A DNA stretch of 64,000 bases from NCBI RefSeq assembly GCF_013386765.1, contig NZ_JACARE010000015.1, forward strand, positions 1 to 64,000, given 5' to 3'. Source of the DNA: Pseudomonas yamanorum. Its GTDB lineage: Bacteria > Pseudomonadota > Gammaproteobacteria > Pseudomonadales > Pseudomonadaceae. Made by a program: the position numbers and the translations under genes. The notes beneath the pieces are model-generated. The model searched no databases and was not told the origin of the DNA. It saw only the letters and a program-made list of their open reading frames with translations. Shown piece by piece: positions 24,557 to 34,045 of this stretch (its first letter is position 1; each line of letters opens with the position of its first letter).

Positions 24557-25798
24557 ATGGCTCAGCAGGTTTGCATCATCGGTGGTGGGGTTATCGGCCT
24601 GGCGAGTGCCTATGCGCTGGTGCGTGCCGGTATGCAAGTGACGGTGGTCGAGGCCCGGGAAACCCTGGGCAGCGAGACCAGTTTCGCCAACGGAGGGCAG
24701 TTGTCCTATCGCTATGTCGCGCCCCTGGCCGATAAAGGCGTGCCGCTGCAAGCCATCGGCTGGATGCTGCGCGGTGACTCGCCGCTGAAGCTGCGCCCAC
24801 GCATGGACCCGGCCCAGTGGCGCTGGATGGCGTCATTCCTGGGGGCCTGCCGTGGCTCGGTGAACCAGCGCAATGCGGCCCATCTGCTGCGCCTGGCGTC
24901 CCTGAGCCAGAACACCCTGCAACGCTGGCGTGAAGAAGACCAACTGGGTGACTTCCACTGGCGGCGCAATGGCAAGTTGGTGACCTTTCGCACACTCGAC
25001 AGCTATGAGCGCGCACTGAATAAAGTGACCGACCCGTTGCAACAGCAAGTGCTCTCGGCGGCGGACTGTGAACGGCTGGAGCCGACCCTGGACGGCGGCA
25101 GCTTTTTTGGCGGCATCTACACGCCCAACGAAGAGGTGGGCGACTGTCATGCCTTCTGCCAGCAGTTGGCGGCGCGGCTTGAAGCGTCGGGGCGCTGTAC
25201 GTTCCTGCTGGGGCGCAAGGTGACGCGCATCCATCATCACGCAGGCCGTGTGCACTCGATTGAAATGGGCGATGAGGCGATGTCTGTCGAACACCTGGTA
25301 CTGGCCGCCGGGCACCGCAGCCCCGAGCTGGCCTTGCCTGGCATGTCGTTGCCGTTGTATCCGCTCAAGGGGTACAGCCTGAGTGTGCCGATCGGCGCGC
25401 AGCATCGGGCACCGAACATCAGCATCACCGACTACGACCGCAAGATCGTCTACGCGCGCATCGGCGAGCAGTTGCGAGTGGCGGCGATGGTGGACATCGT
25501 CGGCTTCGACACCCGCCTGGAGCCCAAGCGCCTGGCGCTGATTAAACGCCAGGCCCTTGAGACTTTCCCGCTGGCCGGTGACTACCCGCATGCGGTCGAA
25601 TGGGCCGGCATGCGCCCGGCCACACCCACCGGCGTGCCGCTGATTGGCGCCAGCGCCTGCAGCAACCTGTGGCTTAACCTTGGCCACGGTGCCCTCGGCT
25701 TCACCCTGGCCTGCGGCAGCGGCCAGGTGCTGGCCGAGCTGATCGGCCGGCACACCCCTTCCATTGACATGCAGGGCTTCGCGCCCCGCGCCGCTTGA
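24557..25798 (+). CDS. DadA-like FAD D-amino-acid dehydrogenase
   Basis: A 413-residue DAO-family flavoprotein. The FAD-binding Rossmann motif is at residues 6-20 (IIGGGVIGLASAYAL), followed by the acidic end of strand two (VVEAR) and the DadA-type SFANGGQLSYRYVAPLADKG. The C-terminal AGMRPATPTGVPLIG and GHGALGFTLACGSG close the FAD site. It should oxidise a D-amino acid to the 2-oxo acid, passing electrons to the respiratory chain. It looks like a paralogue of catabolic DadA, because the alr/dadX gene expected next to dadA is absent. RidA and a binding protein follow in the same direction. Confidence 0.85.
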   Translation: MAQQVCIIGGGVIGLASAYALVRAGMQVTVVEARETLGSETSFANGGQLSYRYVAPLADKGVPLQAIGWMLRGDSPLKLRPRMDPAQWRWMASFLGACRGSVNQRNAAHLLRLASLSQNTLQRWREEDQLGDFHWRRNGKLVTFRTLDSYERALNKVTDPLQQQVLSAADCERLEPTLDGGSFFGGIYTPNEEVGDCHAFCQQLAARLEASGRCTFLLGRKVTRIHHHAGRVHSIEMGDEAMSVEHLVLAAGHRSPELALPGMSLPLYPLKGYSLSVPIGAQHRAPNISITDYDRKIVYARIGEQLRVAAMVDIVGFDTRLEPKRLALIKRQALETFPLAGDYPHAVEWAGMRPATPTGVPLIGASACSNLWLNLGHGALGFTLACGSGQVLAELIGRHTPSIDMQGFAPRAA

Positions 25799-25808
25799 GG
25801 ATGCCTCG

Positions 25809-26162
25809 ATGACCATCACCCGAATCAACAGTAATAGCCGCCTGTCTGGCGCCGTGGTTTTCCAGGAACTGGTGTTCCTTTCCGGCCAGGTGCCCGGCGA
25901 AGGGCGGGACGTGAAGACCCAGACCGAGGAGGTGCTGGCCAAGATTGATGCGCTGCTGGCAGAGGCGGGCAGTGACAAGGATCATCTGCTGAACGCGACC
26001 ATCTACCTGAACAATATCGAGGACGGGTTTGCGCCGATGAATGAAGTCTGGTCCGCCTGGCTGTCGCCGGGGCAGGCGCCGACGCGAACCACGTTGCAGG
26101 CACAACTGGCCCGGCCCGATGTGCTGGTTGAGATCAGCGTCATTGCTGCCCGCCGTCCATAA
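25809..26162 (+). CDS. RidA-family enamine/imine deaminase
   Basis: A 117-residue RidA/YjgF-fold protein. Typical parts are LVFLSGQVPGEGRDVKTQTEEVLAKI, the NATIYLNNIEDGFAPMNEVW segment and the C-terminal TLQAQLARPDVLVEISVIA with the conserved Arg. It hydrolyses reactive imines released by amino-acid oxidation. This suits its position 10 nt after the dehydrogenase gene. The start is ATG 25809; the in-frame ATG at 25764 lies in the upstream gene. Confidence 0.88.
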   Translation: MTITRINSNSRLSGAVVFQELVFLSGQVPGEGRDVKTQTEEVLAKIDALLAEAGSDKDHLLNATIYLNNIEDGFAPMNEVWSAWLSPGQAPTRTTLQAQLARPDVLVEISVIAARRP

Positions 26163-26191
26163 ACAACTGGAAAAACCAACGGAGAATAACA

Positions 26192-27088
26192 ATGCAAAAA
26201 ATCCTGTTGATGAGCTTCACCTTGTTGATGTGCATTCAGGCCCATGCTTCTGAAGCCCCACTGGAAGGCACGCTAAGCAAGATCGCCAACGCCAAGAGCA
26301 TCACCCTCGGCTACCGCGATGCCTCCGTGCCTTTCTCCTACGTCGGTGACCACAGCGGCAAACCCATGGGCTACTCGGTGGAACTGGCGAACAAAATCGT
26401 CGAGCGCATCCAGCAGAAAACCGGGGTGCCGAAGCTCAACGTGAAATACAACCTAGTGACCTCCCAGACCCGCATCGCCCTGGTGCAAAACGGAACGGTG
26501 GACCTCGAGTGCGGCTCCACCGGCGTGACCGCCGAGCGGCAGAAGCAGGTGGCGTTTTCCTACGGGTTTATCTATGTGAAGGGCCAGTTGCTGACCGCCA
26601 ACGACAGCGGCATCAAAAGCTTCGCCGACCTGCGGGGCAAGAACGTGGTGACCACCGCCGGCACCACCAACGAGCGTTTCCTCAAGAGCTACAACGTTGA
26701 TCACAAACTGAACATGTCAGTGATCAGCGCCAAGGACCATGGTGAAGCCTTCCAGATGCTGCAATCGGGCCGGGCGGCGGCGTTCTACATGGACGACGCG
26801 TTGCTCTACGGCGAGCGCGCCAAGGCCAGGGACCCGCATAAGTGGGTGGTGGTCGGGGAAGAACAGTCGCGGGAAATCTACAGCTGCATGGTCCGCAAGG
26901 ACGACCCGCAGTTTCTCGCGGTGGTCAACGAAACCCTGGCCGGGCTGTATAGCTCGGGGGAGATCAACGGGATTTACCAGCGCTGGTTTGAACAGCCGAT
27001 TCCGCCCAAGGGCTTGAACCTGGAGTTCCCGATGACCAGCGAGTTGAAGGCGATTATTGCCAAACCGGTGAGTGACCCGGTGGAATAG
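26192..27088 (+). CDS. Periplasmic amino-acid-binding protein (GltI/AatJ-like)
   Basis: A 298-residue type 3 solute-binding protein with a signal peptide (hydrophobic residues ~4-17, cleavage after HAS). SITLGYRDASVPFSYVG, VDLECGSTGVTAERQKQV and VVTTAGTTNERFLKSYN resemble glutamate/aspartate-binding proteins. No permease or ATPase gene follows, so it must work with components encoded elsewhere or act as a sensor. Its association with dadA-like and ridA genes suggests uptake of the substrate of that module. Confidence 0.85.
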   Translation: MQKILLMSFTLLMCIQAHASEAPLEGTLSKIANAKSITLGYRDASVPFSYVGDHSGKPMGYSVELANKIVERIQQKTGVPKLNVKYNLVTSQTRIALVQNGTVDLECGSTGVTAERQKQVAFSYGFIYVKGQLLTANDSGIKSFADLRGKNVVTTAGTTNERFLKSYNVDHKLNMSVISAKDHGEAFQMLQSGRAAAFYMDDALLYGERAKARDPHKWVVVGEEQSREIYSCMVRKDDPQFLAVVNETLAGLYSSGEINGIYQRWFEQPIPPKGLNLEFPMTSELKAIIAKPVSDPVE

Positions 27089-27110
27089 TGGAGTGGAAAC
27101 CCGATCAAAA

Positions 27111-27198
27111 TGTGGGAGCTGGCTTGCCTGCGATAGCGGTGCATCAGCAACAAATGTATGGCTGACCCACCGCTATCGCAGGCAAGCCAGCTCCCACA
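27111..27198. repeat. REPIN between binding protein gene and rsmE
   Basis: TGTGGGAGCTGGCTTGCC and its inverted copy, between convergent genes. Confidence 0.9.
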
Positions 27199-27222
27199 TT
27201 TGATTGGGTTTGCAAAGCCTAG

Positions 27223-27942
27223 TTAGAAGTCGCCCCACAATTGCTGGGCTACCGACAGTGCCACGACTGGCGCTGTTTCGGTACGCAGCACACGTGGGCC
27301 CAGGCGTGCCGAATGGAAACCCGCCCCTTGTGCCGTTTCGACCTCTGCGTCGGTCAAGCCACCTTCCGGCCCGATCAGGAAGGCCAGGCTCCCAGGCTTG
27401 GCATGGCTCACCAGCGGCTCGGCCACCGGGTGCAGCACCAGCTTCAAATCCGCCTCGGCCTGTTTCAGCCAATCCGCCAGCAACAGCGGTGGATGAATCA
27501 CCGGCACCCGCGAACGACCGCATTGCTCGCACGCGCTGATCGCCACCTGGCGCCAGTGCTGCAAGCGCTTGTCGGCGCGTTCGTCCTTGAGGCGCACTTC
27601 GCAGCGGTCGCTGAAGATCGGGGTGATTTCATTCACTCCCAGCTCGGTGGCTTTCTGGATCGCCCAGTCCATCCGCTCGCCACGGGACAGGCCCTGGCCA
27701 AGGTGAATCTGCAACGGCGATTCGACCTGCCCGGCGAAGGTTTCGCTGACCTGTACCACCACGCGTTTTTTACCGACTTCCAGCAAGCTGGCGCGAAACT
27801 CCTGGCCGGAGCCGTCGAACAGTTGCACGGCGTCGCCTTCGCTCATGCGCAATACGCGGCTGATGTAATGCGCCTGGGCTTCCGGCAACTCGTGGTCACC
27901 AAGGCTCAGGGGGGCGTCGACAAAAAAGCGGGACAGTCTCAT
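27223..27942 (-). CDS. rsmE: 16S rRNA m3U1498 methyltransferase RsmE
   Basis: A 239-residue SPOUT methyltransferase. An N-terminal PUA-like domain (MRLSRFFVDAPL, then HYISRVLRMSEGDAVQLFDGSG) precedes the knotted SAM domain with GERMDWAIQKATELGV and the C-terminal FLIGPEGGLTDAEVE and LGPRVLRTETAP. It methylates U1498 of 16S rRNA in the assembled 30S subunit. The start ATG 27942 (MRLSRFF) fits the family; the longer frame to 28023 includes a REP unit and is rejected. It lies downstream of bioA on the same strand, as in other pseudomonads. Confidence 0.93.
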   Translation of the reverse strand: MRLSRFFVDAPLSLGDHELPEAQAHYISRVLRMSEGDAVQLFDGSGQEFRASLLEVGKKRVVVQVSETFAGQVESPLQIHLGQGLSRGERMDWAIQKATELGVNEITPIFSDRCEVRLKDERADKRLQHWRQVAISACEQCGRSRVPVIHPPLLLADWLKQAEADLKLVLHPVAEPLVSHAKPGSLAFLIGPEGGLTDAEVETAQGAGFHSARLGPRVLRTETAPVVALSVAQQLWGDF

Positions 27943-27969
27943 TTCTGTTCTCGGAAGAAATACAAAACC

Positions 27970-27999
27970 TGTGGGAGCCGAGCTTGCTCGCGATGACGC
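27970..27999. repeat. Single REP unit between bioA and rsmE
   Basis: TGTGGGAGCCGAGCTTGCTC with GCGATGAC, without an inverted partner. Confidence 0.7.
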
Positions 28000-28033
28000 A
28001 AACCTTGGCACCCGATTAATCAAGTGAACTCAA

Positions 28034-29440
28034 TCAACCCGGATCACGAAACCCCGGGTGGAAATCCTTGGGCACCGCCACGCTGACCTTGCTGTTGGTG
28101 GCGATATCAATCCCTTCGCTCGCCACTTCCGCCAGGAAGTCGATCTGCTCCGGAGTAATCACGTACGGGGGCAGGAAGTACACCACGCTGCCCAACGGCC
28201 GCAGCAACGCGCCGCGTTCCAGGGCATGTTCAAACACCTTCAAGCCACGGCGTTCCTGCCACGGGTAGGCGGTCTTGGTGGCCTTGTCCTGCACCATCTC
28301 GATGGCCAGTACCATGCCGGTCTGGCGTACCTCAGACACGTGAGGATGGTCCACCAGGTGCGCGGTGGCGGTCGCCATGCGCCGGGCCAGGGCCTTGTTG
28401 TTCTCGATGACGTTGTCTTCTTCGAAGATATCCAGGGTCGCCAGGGCCGCCGCACACGCCAGCGGGTTGCCGGTGTAGCTGTGGGAATGCAGGAAGGCGC
28501 GCAGGGTCGGGTAGTCGTCGTAGAAGGCGTCGTACACATCGTCGGTGGTGACCACGGCGGCGAGCGGCAGGTAGCCACCCGTCAGCGCCTTGGACAGGCA
28601 CAGGAAGTCCGGGCGGATGCCGGCCTGTTCACAGGCGAACATCGTGCCGGTGCGGCCGAAGCCCACGGCGATTTCGTCGTGGATCAGGTGCACGCCGTAG
28701 CGGTCGCAGGCCTCGCGCAGCAGCTTGAGGTACACCGGGTGGTACATGCGCATGCCGCCGGCGCCCTGGATCAGCGGTTCGACGATCACGGCCGCCACGG
28801 TGTCGTGGTTTTCGGCGAGGGTCTGCTCCATGGCCAGGAACATGTTCCGGGAGTGTTCTTCCCAGCTCATGCCGTCGGGGCGCAGGTAGCAATCCGGGCT
28901 CGGCACCTTGATGGTGTCCAGCAACAAGGCCTTGTAGGTTTCGGTGAACAGCGGCACATCGCCCACCGACATCGCGGCGATGGTTTCGCCGTGGTAGCTG
29001 TTGGTCAGGGTGACAAAGCGCTTTTTGTTCGGCAGGCCGCGGTTGAGCCAATAGTGAAAGCTCATCTTCAGCGCGACTTCGATGCACGACGAACCATTGT
29101 CGGCGTAGAAGCAGCGGGTCAGGCCTTCGGGCGTCATCTTCACCAGGCGCTCGGACAGCTCGATCACCGGCTGGTGGCTGAAGCCGGCGAGGATCACGTG
29201 TTCCAGCTGGTCCACCTGGTCCTTGATGCGCTGGTTGATGCGCGGGTTGGCGTGGCCAAACACGTTGACCCACCAGGAACTGACGGCATCGAGGTAGCGT
29301 TTGCCTTCGAAGTCTTCCAGCCAGACGCCTTCACCGCGCTTGATCGGGATCAGCGGCAGTTGCTGGTGGTCTTTCATCTGGGTGCAGGGATGCCACAGCA
29401 CGGCGAGATCGCGTTGCATCCACTGATTATTCAAACCCAT
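28034..29440 (-). CDS. bioA: Adenosylmethionine-8-amino-7-oxononanoate aminotransferase
   Basis: A 468-residue class III PLP aminotransferase of biotin synthesis; it converts KAPA to DAPA with SAM as amino donor. HPCTQMKDH, YLDAVSSWWVNVFGHANPRIN, DEIAVGFGRTGTMFACE and the PLP-lysine segment LSKALTGGYLPLAAVV identify BioA rather than other class III enzymes. The start is ATG 29440, 8 nt after GAGGAG; ATG 29446 is too close to that site and the 29503 frame start is not supported. The rest of the bio cluster is not here. Confidence 0.93.
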   Translation of the reverse strand: MGLNNQWMQRDLAVLWHPCTQMKDHQQLPLIPIKRGEGVWLEDFEGKRYLDAVSSWWVNVFGHANPRINQRIKDQVDQLEHVILAGFSHQPVIELSERLVKMTPEGLTRCFYADNGSSCIEVALKMSFHYWLNRGLPNKKRFVTLTNSYHGETIAAMSVGDVPLFTETYKALLLDTIKVPSPDCYLRPDGMSWEEHSRNMFLAMEQTLAENHDTVAAVIVEPLIQGAGGMRMYHPVYLKLLREACDRYGVHLIHDEIAVGFGRTGTMFACEQAGIRPDFLCLSKALTGGYLPLAAVVTTDDVYDAFYDDYPTLRAFLHSHSYTGNPLACAAALATLDIFEEDNVIENNKALARRMATATAHLVDHPHVSEVRQTGMVLAIEMVQDKATKTAYPWQERRGLKVFEHALERGALLRPLGSVVYFLPPYVITPEQIDFLAEVASEGIDIATNSKVSVAVPKDFHPGFRDPG

Positions 29441-29648
29441 GTTCATTCTCCTCGAAGCGGCTCGCGGCAGGCGCGGGCGAAACAATCGCGCAAGCCTATG
29501 CAATGCAGGGCTGTGTCACAACCCAATTGCATGCTTGTAGGGCAAATCGCAGTAAACACAGGACGGTCTGTCACGTTTCTTGGGAATAGTCCTTAATCTC
29601 TTGTTAACTTACTGTGCATAGGCTCTTGATCGTATTTCTCGATATTTC

Positions 29649-29668
29649 AAAGCGAAAATTTCCGCTTT
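29649..29668. promoter_or_regulatory. Imperfect 20-bp palindrome upstream of the cytochrome b561 gene
   Basis: AAAGCG-N8-CGCTTT with an A/T-rich near-symmetric centre, 54 nt before the gene. It could be an operator. The regulator is unknown. Confidence 0.35.
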
Positions 29669-29721
29669 AATTCGATAGGTAAATCGATAGTCTTGGCCAT
29701 AGCTCTTACGGGATTTGGGAC

Positions 29722-30273
29722 ATGCAACTACGTAATTCACCGGCCCGCTACGGCTGGGTCAGTATTGTTTTGCACTGGGGCGTGGCCCTGGTGGTGTTCG
29801 GTCTGTTCGCGTTGGGCCTGTGGATGGTCGGTCTCGACTACTACAGCACCTGGCGCAAAGACGCCCCGGACCTGCACAAGAGCATCGGCATCACGCTGTT
29901 CGCCATCATGCTCGTGCGCATCGTCTGGCGTCTGGTCAGCCCGCCGCCGCCACCGCTTGCCAGCTATAGCCGTATGACACGCCTGGGGGCTGCGTTTGGC
30001 CACGCATTCCTGTATCTGGGGCTGTTTGCCGTGATGATCGCCGGTTACCTGATTTCCACCGCAGACGGTGTCGGTATCCCGGTGTTTGGCCTGTTTGAGA
30101 TTCCTGCACTGGTTTCCGGGCTACCGGACCAGGCAGACACTGCAGGCGTGGTGCATTTGTACCTGGCCTGGGTATTGGTGGTGTTCGCCGGCCTCCATGG
30201 CGTGGCTGCGTTGAAACACCATTTCATTGATCGTGATGTGACCCTGGTTCGTATGCTGGGGCGCAAAGCCTGA
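29722..30273 (+). CDS. Cytochrome b561 family protein (YodB/CybB type)
   Basis: A 183-residue di-haem membrane cytochrome with four membrane helices. Haem-ligand histidines are in VLHWGVALV (helix 1), DLHKSIGI (helix 2) and the C-terminal VVHLYLAW and [12 protein letters not shown]. It carries electrons between the quinone pool and periplasmic or superoxide-linked acceptors. It is followed after 32 nt by yceI, a common pairing in gammaproteobacteria; they probably form one operon. Confidence 0.9.
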   Translation: MQLRNSPARYGWVSIVLHWGVALVVFGLFALGLWMVGLDYYSTWRKDAPDLHKSIGITLFAIMLVRIVWRLVSPPPPPLASYSRMTRLGAAFGHAFLYLGLFAVMIAGYLISTADGVGIPVFGLFEIPALVSGLPDQADTAGVVHLYLAWVLVVFAGLHGVAALKHHFIDRDVTLVRMLGRKA

Positions 30274-30305
30274 TGTTCAACCTCGACTCACAAGGAATAG
30301 AAAGC

Positions 30306-30902
30306 ATGTTGAAAAAGACTCTCGCCGCTCTGGCCATTGGTTCTGCTCTGCTGACTGCCGGTCAGGCGATGGCAGCTGACTACGTTGTCGACAAGGAAGG
30401 CCAGCACGCCTTCGTTGACTTCAAGATCAGCCACTTGGGCTACAGCTTCATCACCGGTACCTTCAAGGACCTGGACGGCAAGTTCAGCTTCGATGCCGCC
30501 AAGCCTGAAGACAGCAAGATTGAGTTCAACGTCCGCACCGCCAGCGTGTTCACCAACCACGCCGAACGTGACAAGCACATCGCCAGCAAAGACTTCCTGG
30601 ACGTTGGCAAGTTTGCCGATGCCAAGTTCGTCTCCACCAGCGTCAAGACCACCGGCAAGAATGCCGCTGGCCAAGTCACTGCTGACGTGACCGGCGACCT
30701 GACCTTCCACGGCGTAACCAAGCCGATCGTCGTCAAGGCCACCTTCCTGGGTGAAGGCAAGGATCCATGGGGCGGCTACCGTGCCGGCTTTGAAGGCACT
30801 ACCTCCTTCAATCGCCAGGACTTCGGCAAGCAGATGGACCTGGGCCCAGCGTCCAACACGGTTGAGCTGTACGTGACGTTTGAAGGTGTGAAAGCGAAGT
30901 AA
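30306..30902 (+). CDS. yceI: YceI-family periplasmic lipocalin-like protein
   Basis: A 198-residue protein with a signal peptide ([20 protein letters not shown], cleaved after AMA near residue 22) and a YceI beta-barrel. Typical parts are [42 protein letters not shown] and [18 protein letters not shown]. The family binds polyisoprenoids such as ubiquinone, which suits the cytochrome b561 gene next to it. The start is ATG 30306, with AAGGAA upstream; the 30273 start overlaps the cytochrome gene. Confidence 0.92.
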   Translation: MLKKTLAALAIGSALLTAGQAMAADYVVDKEGQHAFVDFKISHLGYSFITGTFKDLDGKFSFDAAKPEDSKIEFNVRTASVFTNHAERDKHIASKDFLDVGKFADAKFVSTSVKTTGKNAAGQVTADVTGDLTFHGVTKPIVVKATFLGEGKDPWGGYRAGFEGTTSFNRQDFGKQMDLGPASNTVELYVTFEGVKAK

Positions 30903-30911
30903 TGCTTCGTA

Positions 30912-30994
30912 TGTAGGAGCCGGCTTGCCGGCGATGGGGCCGCACCGTATGTGACGTTCTCAAGATCGTCATCGCCGGCAAGCCGGCTCCTACA
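30912..30994. repeat. REPIN after yceI
   Basis: TGTAGGAGCCGGCTTGCCGG and its inverted copy. Confidence 0.9.
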
Positions 30995-31011
30995 GTTTTC
31001 AAGCTTCAATG

Positions 31012-31048
31012 AAAAATGCCCCGGATCTCGCGATCCGGGGCATTTTTT
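31012..31048. terminator. Bidirectional rho-independent terminator, yceI/rhlE
   Basis: A long perfect stem (AAAAATGCCCCGGATC with its complement, loop CTCG) has an A run on one side and a T run on the other. It serves both convergent genes. Confidence 0.9.
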
Positions 31049-31063
31049 ATGCAGCGCTGAAAA

Positions 31064-32950
31064 TCAGCGGTTGCGGGTCAGCAACGCCGGCTTTTCACCA
31101 CGTGGACGGCCCGGCAGTTGATCCAACTGCTCAGGTGTCAGCGTGCGATCACTTTTCGACTCTTTGTGGATGATCTTCGGTGCCGGGCCGCCGCGCGGGT
31201 TTTGCACCGCTGGCTCCGACAAACGAGGTTGATCATCACGGGCCGGGCGACGGTTGCGCGACTCTTCGCGACGGGCCTGGCCGTCACGGGGTGCACCGTT
31301 ACGCGGGCCGCTGCGCTTGGCCGGCGGGGTGCCGGTGGTAGCGCCGTTGCTGCTGCGCGGACCGTTCTGGCGACCTTGTGGCTGGCCGCCGGTGCGTGGT
31401 GCGGAACCTGCGCCTGCGCCCTGGGCTGGAGCGCCTGGACGACGACCACGACCCTGGGCCGGCTTGGCCTGGGGCACGTAGTCAACGCGGTTACCGAAGT
31501 TGTCCACGTCGTCGTCCAGGAACTCGTCCGGAGCACGGTCGGCGGCAGCACGTGGCGGCTGGCTCGGCTGGCGCTGTTCGCGGGCCGGGGTGCCTTCACG
31601 GGGCTTTTGCTCACGGGCCGGGCGTTCGCCACGGCCATTGGTCGCAGCCTTGTCCTTGCCGCCCTTGTCCTTGCCCTTGTCTTTACGACCGCCACCACCA
31701 CCGCCGCCGTTCGGGCCATCGCCCTTAGGACCGCGTGGGTTGTTGCGCGGGTTACGCACGTCCGGACGCTCGCGCACTTCAGGCTTCTCGGCCTCAACAG
31801 CGCTGGAGTCGAAGCCCATCAGGTCGCCGTCGGCGATTTTCTGCTTGGTCATGCGCTCGATGCTTTTCAGCAGTTTTTCTTCGTCCGGTGCGACCAGGGA
31901 AATGGCCTCGCCCGAACGACCGGCACGGCCAGTACGGCCGATACGGTGCACGTAGTCTTCGTCGACGTTTGGCAGCTCGAAGTTGACCACGTGTGGCAAC
32001 TGGTCGATGTCCAGGCCGCGAGCGGCGATGTCGGTGGCCACCAGGATGCGCACTTCACCGGCCTTGAAGTCGGCCAGGGCTTTGGTGCGGGCGTTCTGGC
32101 TCTTGTTGCCGTGGATCGCGACGGCGGTGAGGCCGTGCTTGTCCAGGTACTCGGCCAGGCGGTTGGCGCCGTGCTTGGTACGGGTGAACACCAGCACCTG
32201 TTCCCACGCGCCGGCGGTGATCAGGTGGGCCAGCAGGGAACGCTTGTGGGCAGCGGGCAGGCGGAACACGCGCTGCTCGATACGCTCCACCGTAGTGTTC
32301 GGCGGCGTGACTTCAATGCGCTCGGGGTTATGCAACAACTTGCCCGCCAAAGCGGTGATGTCGTTGGAGAACGTGGCCGAGAACAGCAGGTTCTGGCGTT
32401 TGGCCGGCAGGCGCGCGAGGACCTTTTTCACGTCATGGACAAAGCCCATGTCGAGCATGCGGTCGGCTTCGTCCAGCACGAGGATTTCCACGTGGGACAA
32501 ATCGACGCTGCCTTGGCCGCACAGGTCGAGCAAACGACCCGGGCAGGCAACCAGTACGTCGACACCACGGGACATGGCCTGAACCTGTGGGTTCATGCCG
32601 ACGCCGCCGAAGATGCAGGCACTGACGAACTTCAAGTCGCGGGCATACAGCTTGAAGCTGTCATGCACTTGGGCGGCGAGTTCGCGGGTAGGGGTCAGGA
32701 CCAGTACGCGCGGTTGGCGCGGGCCATGACGCTGGGATTTGTCCGGGTGACCGTTGGGGAACAACCGCTCCAGGATCGGAAGGGCGAAACCGCCGGTTTT
32801 ACCAGTACCTGTCTGAGCCGCAACCATCAGGTCGCGACCTTGCAACACGGCGGGAATGGCCCGCTGTTGCACCGGAGTAGGCTCGGTATAGCCCGCTGCC
32901 TCGATGGCGCGGACTAAAGCCTCGGAGAGACCGAGGGAAGCAAAGGACAT
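31064..32950 (-). CDS. rhlE2: DEAD-box RNA helicase, RhlE2 type
   Basis: A 628-residue RhlE-subfamily helicase. Core motifs: Q motif ([13 protein letters not shown] ~21-33), Walker A AQTGTGKT (45-52), PTREL, DEAD (160-163), SAT (191-193), ARGLD and HRIGRTGR in the second RecA domain. The last ~230 residues are a low-complexity tail rich in Arg, Pro, Gly and Lys with poly-Gly and RRE/RNRRP stretches, the long C-terminal extension that marks P. aeruginosa RhlE2. It unwinds structured RNA and influences mRNA turnover. The nearby metF and ahcY resemble the PAO1 order. Confidence 0.9.
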   Translation of the reverse strand: MSFASLGLSEALVRAIEAAGYTEPTPVQQRAIPAVLQGRDLMVAAQTGTGKTGGFALPILERLFPNGHPDKSQRHGPRQPRVLVLTPTRELAAQVHDSFKLYARDLKFVSACIFGGVGMNPQVQAMSRGVDVLVACPGRLLDLCGQGSVDLSHVEILVLDEADRMLDMGFVHDVKKVLARLPAKRQNLLFSATFSNDITALAGKLLHNPERIEVTPPNTTVERIEQRVFRLPAAHKRSLLAHLITAGAWEQVLVFTRTKHGANRLAEYLDKHGLTAVAIHGNKSQNARTKALADFKAGEVRILVATDIAARGLDIDQLPHVVNFELPNVDEDYVHRIGRTGRAGRSGEAISLVAPDEEKLLKSIERMTKQKIADGDLMGFDSSAVEAEKPEVRERPDVRNPRNNPRGPKGDGPNGGGGGGGRKDKGKDKGGKDKAATNGRGERPAREQKPREGTPAREQRQPSQPPRAAADRAPDEFLDDDVDNFGNRVDYVPQAKPAQGRGRRPGAPAQGAGAGSAPRTGGQPQGRQNGPRSSNGATTGTPPAKRSGPRNGAPRDGQARREESRNRRPARDDQPRLSEPAVQNPRGGPAPKIIHKESKSDRTLTPEQLDQLPGRPRGEKPALLTRNR

Positions 32951-33172
32951 GAGTAATCCTGTTTTAGTTAGGGCTTGGCCCAGAGGGATAGTCTTGCCTG
33001 GCGTGAATGGCGTTTAGATGAACGCAATCCCGTCCGGTCCTGCTGGGGCTGGCGGGCACTCAGACGGCTCGCGCGGGCTTGAAAGCTGCGCTGTAGCGGG
33101 GTCGGGTGCCTTTTGCAAGACCGAAGCGTCCGGGCGTAAGCCTGGCGGAAAGGCCGGAGTATAACAGAGCAA

Positions 33173-33976
33173 TCACTCTGCGCTGCTTTCCTGCTGCTCA
33201 ACGGTGCTTGCGGGCAGGGCCAGGGCGCTGGTTTGAGGGCTGCTGCCTGCATATTTGGCGCTCAAGGCCGCGTAGGCCGGCTCTTGCTTGAAGCGTTTGA
33301 GTTCGGCGGCAAAGCGTTGCACCAGCAAATCCATGCCGGCCCCACGGCGCACGGCCAGAAATTGCGGCTGGTGGCTGATCACCTGGGGCGCCTGGGTGAT
33401 CTGGTCCTCAAGCCCGAGGGCCTTGAGCACATGCTGGCCGACCCGGCGGTCGGTGATCACCAGGTCGATCCGCCCAAGGGCCAGTTTGCCGAAGTTGGCC
33501 TCATGGCTGGCGGCCGGCTCCTGCTTGAACAGGGTGGATTCGCTGAATTCGGCGCCGTAGAGGTAGCCGGGCGAGGTGCCGATGGTCAGGCCGCGCAGGT
33601 CGTCGAAGGTCTGGAACGGGTGCGGGCGATCATTGGCGTAGAACAGCACGAACTCCACATCGGACAGCGGCTCGCTGGGGTACAGCAATACATTGTCCCG
33701 TTCGTGGCTGTGGAAAATATCCAGTGCGCCATCAGCCTGGCCTTGGTCGAGCATCGCCAGGCAGCGCTTCCAGGGCAGGAATTGCCAGTCCACATCGATG
33801 CCCAGGCGCTGGAACACGATCACCGTGGTCTCGTAGTCGAGCCCGCGCATGGTGCCGTTGTCGTCATACACATACGGCGCCCAGGGCTCGGTGACAATGC
33901 GTAATTTCTCGCCGTGGGCGCCGAGGCTCAGGCAAGCGAAAAGAACAGCGGTCAACAACCGGAAAGTGACAGGCAT
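33173..33976 (-). CDS. Periplasmic solute-binding protein, family 3
   Basis: A 267-residue exported protein with a signal peptide (residues 1-22, cleavage after HGE/AHG) and a SBP_bac_3 fold: LRIVTEPWAPYVYDDNGTMR, ALDIFHSHERDNVLLYPSEP and IGTSPGYLYGAEF. It lacks adjacent transporter genes. The sequence resembles stand-alone polar-amino-acid-binding-like proteins common in Pseudomonas, with unknown ligands. The C-terminal ~25 residues are Ser/Ala-rich and probably disordered. Confidence 0.8.
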   Translation of the reverse strand: MPVTFRLLTAVLFACLSLGAHGEKLRIVTEPWAPYVYDDNGTMRGLDYETTVIVFQRLGIDVDWQFLPWKRCLAMLDQGQADGALDIFHSHERDNVLLYPSEPLSDVEFVLFYANDRPHPFQTFDDLRGLTIGTSPGYLYGAEFSESTLFKQEPAASHEANFGKLALGRIDLVITDRRVGQHVLKALGLEDQITQAPQVISHQPQFLAVRRGAGMDLLVQRFAAELKRFKQEPAYAALSAKYAGSSPQTSALALPASTVEQQESSAE

Positions 33977-34045
33977 GCCCTGAGATTACGACTGTCGCGG
34001 GCTAAAGAGAAGCTCTGGCACAGTGATCTGCGGGCGGCTGGCGGA

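Noticed and set aside
31118..32917. A 599-codon open frame antisense to rhlE2
   Set aside because: It arises from the biased composition of the helicase gene and its Arg/Gly-rich tail; no domain is visible.
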